Positions 55,721-64,000 of a stretch of 64,000 nt of DNA are shown in pieces. Position 1 is the stretch's first letter, and each line of letters starts with the position of its first letter. The notes beneath the pieces were generated by a model. That model had not been told where the DNA came from. It made no database searches and saw only the letters and a list, made by a program, of their open reading frames with translations. The DNA lies in contig JAYESD010000002.1 of NCBI GenBank assembly GCA_036927565.1, positions 227,871,605 through 227,935,604 on the forward strand, written 5' to 3'. Position numbers and translations under genes: made by a program. Origin of the DNA: Tuctoria greenei (taxonomy: Eukaryota; Streptophyta; Magnoliopsida; Poales; Poaceae).

Positions 55721-56300
55721 CCCATACTGAGTTGTTGATGACGAGGAAAGCTTTCCAATGGACTCAAGCGTGTCAAAGGAGCTTTGAGGAGCTAACGAAG
55801 AGGTTAACAATAGCACTTGTGTTGGTATTGCCAGATGTGAGCAAAAGTTTTGATATCTATTGCTACGCATCAAGACAAGGACTTGGATGTGTGCTCATGC
55901 AAGAAGGTCAAGTGGTAGCTGATGCATTGAGGCAGTTGAAGAAACATGAGCCAATCTATCCTTAGCATGATCTTAAACTTGCGGCCGTAGTGTATGCTTT
56001 GAAGATATGGAGACACTACATTCTTAGTCACAAGTGTGAGATTTATACAGATCATAAGAGTCTCAAGTATATTTTCACACAAACAGACTTGAATTTGAGG
56101 CAAAAAAGATGGTTGGAGCTCATCAAGGATTATGATGTTGGAATTAATTATCACCAGGGGAAGGCTAATGTAGTGGCCGATGCTTTGAGTTGGAAAGGAG
56201 TAAGTCACCAACTCACGGTTTGAGAGTTACCATCCGAGCTATGCAAGGACTTTGAACGGCTGAATCTTGGATTTGTGAATGAGATGGGAATAATGGAGTT
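55721..56300 (+). pseudogene. F RNase H
   Basis: KAFQWTQACQRSFEELTKRL, then IYCYASRQGLGCVLMQEG in which the first catalytic aspartate is tyrosine, HDLKLAAVVYALKIWRHY with the catalytic glutamate changed to lysine, and EIYTDHKSLKYIFTQ with its aspartate kept. VVADALSWKGVSHQLTV ends the domain. Stops occur at 55963 and 56221. Two catalytic acids are lost, so the enzyme is dead. It is followed by the spacer to integrase (LNLGFVNEMGIMELNPT). Confidence 0.87.
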
Positions 56301-57480
56301 AAATCCGACCTTGGAACAAGAAATTCGAGAAGGTCAAACAAAGGATGAGAAAATCTGAGAAATTCAAGGAAAGGACCCAAGAAGGGAGAGAATTCAAATT
56401 TGATAAGAATGACCATGGTACTTTATGGCTTGGGAAAAGAATTGTTGTGCCCAATGTAAAGCATATTCGAGAAACGATATTAAAGGAGGCACATGACTCA
56501 CCTTACTCAATTCATCCTTGTTGTACGAAGATGTACAATGACTTGAAAACATGTTATCTGTGGGCCAGCTTGAAAAATGACATAGCTGAGTATGTTGCTT
56601 TGAGTGATGTATGCCAGCTAGATTGTTGCAGCCATTGAAGATTCCGGAATGGAAGGGGGAAGAAATCGGTACGAACTTCACAGTTGGATTACCTTGTACC
56701 CAGTCCGACTATGACTCAACATAGGTTATCGTGGATCAGTTGACCAAATCAACTCATTTCATTATTGCCAGGACAACCTATACCACCGCGAAGCTAGCAG
56801 AGCTGTATATGGAGAATATCGTATGTCGACATGGAGTTCCGAAGAAAATAATGTTTGACCGAGGTTCTCAATTCACCTCTAGGTTCTGACGGAAACTTCA
56901 TGAAGCTATGGGTACGAGGTTAAATTTTAGTTCAGCATATCATCCACAAATGGATGAACAAACTGAGAGGACAAATCAAATATTAAAAAACATGTTGAGA
57001 GCTTGCGCCTTGGAGCATGAACGTAGTTGAGACAAAAGTTTGTTGTATGCTGAATTTTCCTACAATAACAGTTACCAAGTCAGTTTGAAGATGTCACCAT
57101 ATGAAGCCCTATATGGAAGGAAGTGTAGGACACCCTTGTTTTGGAACGAGATAGGAGAAACTCAAGTATTTGGCTCTGATGTGTTGCAAGAAGCTGAAAA
57201 GCAAGTTCAGACAATCCGCGAGAACATGAGGGCTGCTCAATCAAGACAAAAGGGCTGTGCAGATAATAGGTGTAGAAACTTAGCCTTTGAAGTAGGAGAC
57301 TTTGTATACCTCAAAGTGTCACCCATGCGTTGTCATAAGCGGTTTAACGTCAGAGGCAAGTGGGCACCTTGCTATATTGGACCATTCATGGTTTTGGGCA
57401 AACGTGGAGACATGGTGTATATGTTGGAGATGCTATGACATCTTGCTTATGTTCATGATGTGTTTCACATTTCTTAGCTC
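56301..57480 (+). pseudogene. F integrase
   Basis: The zinc region reads AHDSPYSIHPCCTKMYND and ALSDVCQ, with the first cysteine of CDVCQ changed to S. About 12 residues after it are deleted (CQ joins directly to LLQPLKIPEW-type text out of frame). The core has GTNFTVGLP for MDF (first acid D to N), MFDRGSQFTS (second acid kept) and QMDEQTERTN (third acid kept). Stops occur near 56719, 56890 and 57028. The reading is then open through SYNNSYQVSLKMSPYEALYG and FEVGDFVYLKVSPMR to the GPF region CYIGPFMVLGKRGDMVYML. Dead copy. Confidence 0.86.
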
Positions 57481-57755
57481 AAGAAGTGCTTAAGGGTACC
57501 AGAAGAACAAGTGCCTGTGGAAAAATTGGAATTGGAGGCAGATTTGACTTACGCGGAGCAACCTGTCAAAATTTTAGAAACCAAGGAGAGGGTCACAAGA
57601 AACAAGGTGATTCAATGGTGCAAAGTACAATGGAAGCATAATGCAGAATCAGATGCAACTTGGGAGCTGGAAGATGATCTCAAGAAAAAATTTTCTGATC
57701 GCTTTCCTTCTACGTCGAATCTCGAGGGCAAGATTCATTTTAAGGGGGGTAGGTT
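57481..57755 (+). pseudogene. F chromodomain, C-terminus of pol, and polypurine tract
   Basis: In intact relatives this domain binds modified histone tails and guides integration. The reading KKCLRVPEEQVPVEKLELEA, EQPVKILETKERVTRNKVI, VQWKHNAESDATWELEDDL and FSDRF shows the chromodomain fold residues, with W and the ATWE box present. It follows a stop in the HIS-LKK junction at 57475. The frame runs on through KIHFKGGRFVTP into the LTR. The polypurine tract AAGGGGGGTAGG is at 57742-57753, immediately before the LTR. Confidence 0.9.
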
Positions 57756-60523
57756 TGTAACACCCTCATTTTCATCCATCATGCATTGCATACATTCTTC
57801 TACATGTTTAACCTTAAGCAACACAAAAAGAACTAGATTAAAATGAATTTAGGAAAAAAAGAACAATTTAAAACTGTTAGGGTGCGGACTTGTCCGGCCA
57901 TAACCCCGTACTAGTCCGATGACCCTATTCTTCTTAAGAAAATTCAATTTCTTTCAGAGCCCGAACTTGTTCGCCACAATGCACGGACTAGTCTAGTTAG
58001 TCTCTGATGTTTTCTGGACTTGTCCGTGGTCCAAGCGGACTATTCCGTTCCTTATTGAATTTTAGTCCAGAAAAACCTTTTCTTTGCCACCCCGGACTTG
58101 TCCGACCTATTACCCCGAACTTGTCCGATTTTGTTTCTTTTCGATAACGAACTTGTCCGGTCCATCAAGCGGACTAGTCTGACCTGTTGAATTTCACTCG
58201 GATTTGGTTATTTCCCCACGATTTGTTTTTGGGTAACTTCCTTAATTGAACCCAAGAACTTCATGCCCAACCTCAAAGGAGCCCAAGTGGACCCCCACTC
58301 CGGCCTCCAATCACCCAAACTCGAAATCCATCAAACCCTTCATCTCCACCTCTATATTAACAACCCATCACCCCAACTTTTCATCTCTTTGCCACAATTG
58401 AAGAAACCCTCAACCCTAGTTCGTGGGAGCCGCCTTCAAGAGAAGATCCAACACCAAGGAGGAGGAGAACACGAAGGAGGATTGATCAAGCAAGATCTTC
58501 ATCGAATTTTCTTTCTTGACCATCAATTCAACCTCAACTCTTCATGACCAAACCCTAATTGTCAAGATTCAAGTTTCATCCCCAATTTTTGATGCTTGGA
58601 CCTCTAAACTCACAGTATACCCTCTATATCGAATTCTCCATGTATGTTTTTTCTAAATTTCCGTTGTCCAAAAAACCATAGTTGCTATTTTTCTGGAGAG
58701 GGCAGACTAGTCCGGCCTTGCTTTCTGTTTTGTGCTGAATTAATTCCAATTTGACTCAAATCAACTCAAAACCTATTCAAACTTGATAATATCCATTGTA
58801 ACTAGTTAGTAAACATTAATAGCAACTCACTAACCAGTTTTACCTTGTAATTGCATTATTCATGCATGTCATGGCATATTGAGTAATATATGAGCATTTA
58901 TTGATATTATCGGTTGTTTTGCATGTTTGTCGCGCAGAATAGAAGGTCTCGCTGTAGGGAGTGCTGTCGAGGACCCAAATCAATCTCAGGAGCAAGGCAA
59001 GTTTTCTTGAATATTTTGATCCTGTTTTTAAATGTTTTGTTTGCAAAACTACATGCTTCTGTCAAATTGAAGGGAAACCCATGATAGGTGTTTACTAGAC
59101 TTGTCTGACCATCTATGTCGCTTGGAATATATTGTAGAGAGTCAAGAAGGGTATTTTTACCTTTTTGCTTCGCTCTAGTTAGTTGGAATGGAATAAATAA
59201 CAAAATGGCTTAACTATGAATTATTGCACTTATGGATGATGAGAATTTATGAATATGGTTAATTGGTAACATGGGACTTGGGAGATCTAAGCAAGCTTGG
59301 CTCATGGATTAGGTTGGAAGTTATGGTGGTTTCCTTGCCTTGGATCTAAGGACCGACTTATGCAAGAATATGCCAGGACAACAGTGCCACCACAAGGCCA
59401 AGTATGGGTGTGATTTAGCCAATTAATTACGAGTATTACCAGCATTGATTCGGATCATTTGGAGGAGCGGGGAATGGGAGTAGGTTGGATTTGCAATAGT
59501 GGCAGGATTGCCCTTGGATCCGAACGGCACAAGAGGGGGCCCTTGGTTGGATTTGCTCAGTTGGAGGCATCACCACTGGTGAAACCTTAGTGTGTCTGAA
59601 TATGCTGGTAGTCCCTTTCTAAAGGCCATTTTGTGATCTCTTGACCATACACCTAAGGAAGTGTAATTGGCATAAGGGAGGTTTCTTTAGTCGCCGATGA
59701 GTGACGAAATCACAAAATTTTCGGCAAAGCTTTACAACCTCTGTAGAGTTTTAAAAACTATCACGATAGTCGTGCTCCTGGTTAAGAGCAGCTGGATGAC
59801 CTACATGATTAGTGGAACTGGGGATTTGGGATGGTTATGGTGTGGATGGTCATGGCCATGGTTATGGTTTGGTTATGTTTATGGATTAGATGGTGATAAA
59901 TAGTCATGGTTAATGATGATGGTAAGAATATGGAATATGGATGGATAATGAATGATGCATATGAATTATTATGTTCATTTGGGATAAGTTTGGATAAATT
60001 CCACATAGACATTGTAGGATGCTTTCTTTACATGTTTTAAATGTACTTTTCAGCAAATAGCCATTATTTATTATCAACTCCTTGTTTAAGCTACATGTCT
60101 TTATTTTCCCACACTTACTGAGTATGACATGTGCTCACCCTTCCAATTCCCCCACCAACAGTTTCAGGTGATGTTTGGGAGTACCCTGAGGATAATGAAG
60201 TCATGCAGAGTACTAGGTCGTGTGCTATCATCGACTTGCCTGTGGTGTTGCTTGGAGCCACGCTATTCCCCTAAGCTCAGTTACTTAGTTTTCTTAGTTG
60301 CTTAATTATATTATTTCTACTGCATTAGTTTTCAAAACTTATTAATAATGATCATTAAAGTTGTAATCCAAGGATTATTTGGATATTGTAATAAAAGTAC
60401 TTAATTAACTTGTGCTGTGGTAATTTTCTATATATCGTTTGTGATGCAATCGTGTATGTGTGTTGAACATCCTAGGCACACATATGTGTCGCACTTGGTT
60501 CATTTTCGGAACCGAGTGTCACA
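57756..60523 (+). repeat. F 3' LTR
   Basis: TGTAACACCC to GAGTGTCACA, 2768 bp, complete. The palindrome cluster is at 57885-58190, with a further copy near 58705. This is the best reference copy of this LTR family in the window. Confidence 0.95.
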
Positions 60524-61050
60524 GATAGCAAAGCCCATGACTAAACTGTTAATGAAGGAGAAGCTTTTCAAGTGGACTCAAGCTTGTCAAGACAATTTTG
60601 AGGAGCTAAAGAAGAGGTTAACAATAGCACCTATGTTGGTATTGCCAGATGTGAGCAAGAGCTTTGATATCTATTAGGATGCGTCAAGGCAAGGACTTGG
60701 TTGCGTATTGATGCAAGAAGGCCGAGTAGTAGCTTATGTACCCAAGCAATTGAAGAAACACGAGAAGAATTATCCTATGCATGATCTTGAACTTGCAGTC
60801 GTAGTGCATGCGTTGAAGATTCGAAGACATTATGTTCTTGGCCATAGATGTGATATTTATACGGATCATAAGAGTCTCAAGTACATATTCACACAAACGG
60901 ATCTGAATACTAGGCAACAACGATGGTTGGAACTCATATAGGATTACAATTTGGGAATCAATTATCATCTAGGAAAAGCCAACGTTGTGGCCGATGCTTT
61001 GAGTCAAAAAGGATCAAGCCACCAACTCACCGTTGGGGAGTTGCCATATG
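60524..61050 (+). pseudogene. D RNase H (resumes after F)
   Basis: It begins GATAGcaaagccc with IAKPMTKLLMKEKLFKWTQA, which continues D's reverse transcriptase across F. FDIY, a TAG, then DASRQGLGCVLMQEG, HDLELAVVVHALK and DIYTDHKSLKYIFTQT keep all three catalytic acids. VVADALSQKGSSHQLTVGEL ends the domain. Stops at 60675 and 60939 and a loss of frame at about 60708 are the visible breaks. Together with 49401-50219 this reconstitutes the order of one pol in outline. Confidence 0.88.
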
Positions 61051-62267
61051 AGCTATGGAAGGAGTTTGAATGCTTGAATCTTGTATTTGTGAATGATATG
61101 GGAATAATGGAGTTAAACCCGACACCGGAGCAAGAAATAAGAGAAGGACAGACGAAGGATAAGGAGATCCAGTAAATCAAATAAAGGACCCAAGAAGGGA
61201 GATAGTTCAGATTTGATAAGGATGACCATGGTACTCTATGGCTTGGAAAACGGATTTTTGTGCCTATGGAGAAGTGACTCCGACAGTTGATATTAAAGGA
61301 GGCACATGATTCATTTTACTCCACCCATCCCGACTGTATGAAGGTGTATAAGGATTTGAACACGCGCTACTGGTGGGATGCTATGAAATGGGACATAGTT
61401 GTATATGTCGCATTATGTGATGTATGCCAAAGAGTAAAAGTTGAACATCAAAGGTCAGCTAGATTATTGCAACCATTGAAGATTCCGGAATGGAAGTGAA
61501 AGGAGGTTGGTATGGATTTCATAGTTGGTTTACCTCGCACTTCGGCAGGTTATGATTCACTATGGGTTATTGTGGATTGGTTGACAAAATTAGCGCATTT
61601 CATTCATGTGAGGACTACCTATAGTGGAAAAAAGTTGGCAGAATTATACATGGGAATGATAGTGTGTTTACACGGAGTTCCCAAGAAGATAGTGTCCGAT
61701 AGAGGTTCTTAATTTACCGTAATGTTTTGGCAAAAGTTGCACGAGTCTATGGGGACTCAATTGAATTTTTGTTCTACCTATCATCCTCAGACGGATGGAC
61801 AGACCGGGAGAACAAATCAGGTATTAGAAGATATGCTAAGAGCTTGTGCGTTAAAGTATGGAGAAGTTGGGACAAGAGCTTACCATATGCTGAATTTTCC
61901 TACAACAACAGTTATCAAGTAAGTTTGAAGATGTCGCCATATGAAGCATTGCATGGGAGAAGGTGTAGAACACCCTTGTTTTGGAATGAAACAGGAGAAA
62001 CTCAAGTGTTGGGATGGGATGTAATACAGCATGCCAAAAATCATGTTCAGACAATCCGCGAGAATTTGAGAGGTGCTCAGTCAAGACAAAAAAGGTTACA
62101 CGGATAATAGACGAAGAAGCTTATCTTTTGAGGTGGGAGATTTCGTATACCTCAAAGTGTCACCTATGCGAACTCACAAGCAGTTTAACGTCAAAGGCAA
62201 GTTGGCACCTTGCAATATTGGACCGTTCAAGATTTTGGACAAATGAGAAGTAGCATATAAGTCGGAG
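61051..62267 (+). pseudogene. D integrase
   Basis: The spacer LNLVFVNDMGIMELNPT is followed by stops at 61173 and 61182. The zinc region has EAHDSFYSTHPDCMKVYKDL and ALCDVCQRVKVEHQRSA with all HHCC ligands. The core reads MDFIVGLPRTSAGYDSLWVI (first acid), SDRGS followed by a stop (second acid) and TDGQTGRTNQVLED, where the third catalytic glutamate is now glycine. One-base changes shift the frame around 61860 and 62095. The end reads DFVYLKVSPMRTHKQ-type and NIGPFKILDK text before a stop. Inactive because of the lost glutamate and the stops. Confidence 0.86.
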
Positions 62268-62594
62268 ATGATAGCGCATCTATCCGATATCCATGATGTG
62301 TTTCATGTTTCTCAGCTCAAGAAGTGCTTAAGGGATCCAGAAGAGCAAGTACCGATGGAGGAATTGGATCTTAAGGAAGATTTGACCTATGCTGAACAAC
62401 CTGTCAAAATTTTGGACACCAAGGAAAGGCTCAAAAAAAAACAAGGTGATTATATGGTGCAAAGTGCAATGGAAGCATCATACAGAATCGGAAGCGACTT
62501 GGGAGCTGGAAGAAGATCTCAAGAAGGAATTTCCCTATATCTTTCCTTCCACATCGAAACTTGAGGGCAAGATTCATTTAAAGGGGGGTAGGTC
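62268..62594 (+). pseudogene. D chromodomain and polypurine tract
   Basis: The reading IHDVFHVSQLKKCLRDPEE, LDLKEDLTYAEQPVKILDT and, after an A-run frameshift at about 62435, WCKVQWKHHTESEATWELEE gives the chromodomain, with the conserved W-K-H and ATWE residues. The polypurine tract AAGGGGGGTAGG is at 62581-62592. The domain is well preserved apart from the A-run slip. Confidence 0.88.
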
Positions 62595-64000
62595 TTTAAC
62601 ACCCTCATTTTCATGCATAATGCATTGCATACATCCTCATACATGCCTAACATAAAGCAACCCCAACATGAACAAGATTAAAATGAATTTAGGCTTAATC
62701 AGGAATTCAAGTCTGTCAGTGTACGGACTTGTTCGGCCCTGAACCCGAACTAGTCCGATATTCCTCATCTATTCAGAAAATTCAGTCTTCTTCAAAGCCC
62801 AGACTTGTCTGGCACAATGCACGAACTAGTCCGTTTGAGCTTCTGATGTTTTTGTGGACTTGTCCAATTTTGAGTGGACTAGTCTGATCTGGTCCAATTC
62901 TCAGTCCGGAAGCTTTTAATTTTTCAACCCCAGACTTGTTCGACCCATAGAACCGGACTTGTCCGAAAAAGTTTCTGTTCCAAAATGGGCTTGTCTGGTC
63001 CCGATTGCGGACTAGTCCGGCCTGCTGAATTCCACTCAGATTCTATGAGTCTTCCACGATTGGTTATCAGGTAATTGCCTTAATTGGGCCCAAAAACTTC
63101 ATGCCTAGCCTCAGAGGATCCCAAGTGAACCCCACCTCGGCCCCTACTCGTCCCCCACCGAAATCTACATGGAATTCACCCCAAAACCCTACCTCTCCAC
63201 CCCTATATAAGTAACCCAATACCCCACACCTCTTCAAACCAATTGAAAACCCTTGTTGCCACCTTTTGCCTTGCGCTGACGTCAAGAAGAACTCCATAAG
63301 CAAGGTGGAGAAGGAGAAGTGGGAGGAGGATCAATCAAGATCGATCTTCTTCAACTTTTTAATAATTAACATTCTTCATCACCAAATCTTCATCAACTCG
63401 TCTCCACCAACCCTAGATCTTCAAGATTCGATTTTCACGACCAATTCTCAACCCTTGGATCTCCAAATACGTGGTACACCATTTACATCGGAAAAACCTA
63501 ATTCACGGTTCTGATCAAGGCGGACTAGTCCGGCCCTGATACCGGACTTGTCCGACCTCTGAATCTGTATTGTGCTGAATTGAATCCAAATTGACTCAAA
63601 TCAATTCCAAACTTGTTCAAACTTGTTAAAAACTATTGTAACTAGTTAGTAAACATTAATAGTAACTCATTAACCAGTTTTACATCACAAGTGCATTATG
63701 ATGCATATCATGGCATATAGAGTAATATATGAGCATTTATTTGATTGCGATATTGTTTTGCATATTTGTCACATGGAATAGAAGGTCTCGCTGTAGAGAG
63801 TGCTTTCGAGGACTTGTAGAACCAGAACTTTGAAGCCTTCGATCCAAACCAAGCTTAAGAGCAAAGCAGGTGTCCTTGATCATATTGATCCAAGTTTTTA
63901 AATGTTTTGTTTGCAAGATTGGATGGTTGTGTCAATTGATGGAAAAACCCAATTATAGGAGTTTACTAGTTTTGTATGACCACCATGTCACTTGAACACA
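62595..64000 (+). repeat. D 3' LTR, first part
   Basis: It starts TTTAACACCC (the TG is mutated to TT) and runs off the window. TATA box at 63204-63210 and palindrome cluster at 62725-63030, with copies at 63520-63555 after the TATA box. It lacks the telomere-like array of the 5' copy, so that array came after insertion. Confidence 0.9.

Larger units (their letters stand above)
50220..60523 (+). mobile_element. Element F: Tekay/Del-type Ty3/gypsy retrotransposon nested in D pol
   Basis: LTRs 50220-52982 (first ~43 bp missing) and 57756-60523 (2768 bp) enclose gag, protease, reverse transcriptase, RNase H, integrase and chromodomain in that order on the plus strand. D's RNase H resumes at 60524 with GATAGcaaagccc. 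In F's own pol the equivalent text is ttttccaagatagcgaagccc, so GATAG is the expected target duplicate. The left copy is lost: ~19 bp of D plus the LTR start were deleted in one event that joined ggttcatca to tctacatg. All reading frames are broken. Confidence 0.92.
33480..64000 (+). mobile_element. Element D: Tekay/Del-type Ty3/gypsy retrotransposon, host of E and F
   Basis: The 5' LTR is 33480-36369. The primer site is followed by a leader split by copia element E, an extra ORF, gag, protease and reverse transcriptase, then element F (50220-60523), RNase H, integrase, chromodomain, polypurine tract and a 3' LTR from 62595 beyond the window end. The two D LTRs match each other better than either matches F (shared tcaggaattc and cagaaaattsagtctt text), which supports the pairing. 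It is inserted in copia element G; the left target copy is probably GATGT and the right copy is off-window. Many stops are present. Confidence 0.88.

Noticed and set aside
1..64000. CRISPR array, bacterial operon or prophage
   Set aside because: There are no spacer-repeat arrays, ribosome-binding sites or operons. All coding text is eukaryotic retrotransposon.

Overview
This window is plant nuclear DNA, almost certainly from a large, repeat-rich genome and probably a grass. I find no convincing host gene, tRNA, rRNA or CRISPR array. Essentially every recognisable piece is an LTR retrotransposon. At least five lineages occur: a Ty3/gypsy chromovirus of Tekay/Del type with ~2.8 kb LTRs and a C-terminal chromodomain; a CRM/Reina-like gypsy element without chromodomain; a TAT-like non-autonomous gypsy element with an antisense ORF; a Sirevirus-like Ty1/copia element with ~1.6 kb LTRs; and an Ale/Retrofit-like copia fragment. 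The grass assignment is an inference from these families and from the nesting style. In the text, elements are lettered A to J.

Left half (1-28771). Element A (TAT-like, + strand) is the oldest layer. Its 5' LTR is cut at 11226 by a + strand Tekay-type LTR (I, 9754-11226). LTR I is cut at 9753 by a - strand Tekay-type element (H, 1-9753, with its 3' part off-window). H's own 5' LTR is cut by a solo LTR (J, 4454-7221) with a perfect TGATA target duplication. A's gag is split by complete element B (13523-21176, - strand, target duplication ATGGT), which keeps an open 1096-codon pol. A retains gag and protease but no reverse transcriptase or integrase. Instead it carries a ~1.6 kb tandem-repeat block and a ~2.4 kb antisense ORF with a Transposase_28-like domain before its 3' LTR (27696-28771).

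Middle (28772-33479). This holds an unresolved stretch with diverged LTR-like sequence, then the 3' half of a - strand copia element (G).

Right half (33480-64000). A + strand Tekay-type element D is inserted in G. D's 5' LTR (33480-36369) contains ~130 bp of plant telomere repeats. D's leader is split by the Sirevirus-like element E (36575-46330, - strand). D's pol is split between reverse transcriptase and RNase H by a second Tekay-type element F (50220-60523). D's RNase H, integrase and chromodomain resume at 60524, and its 3' LTR starts at 62595 and runs off the window. D also has an extra acidic ORF (46417-47447) between primer-binding site and gag that the H and F copies lack.

Almost all coding regions are decayed by stops, frameshifts and lost catalytic residues, many of the transition type expected in methylated repeats. 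The pol of B is the only long intact reading frame. The most unusual signals are D's pre-gag ORF with splice-acceptor-like sites before both start codons, the antisense ORF plus satellite-like block in A, the telomere-repeat insertion, and dense CGGACTWGTCCG palindromes in every Tekay-type LTR.
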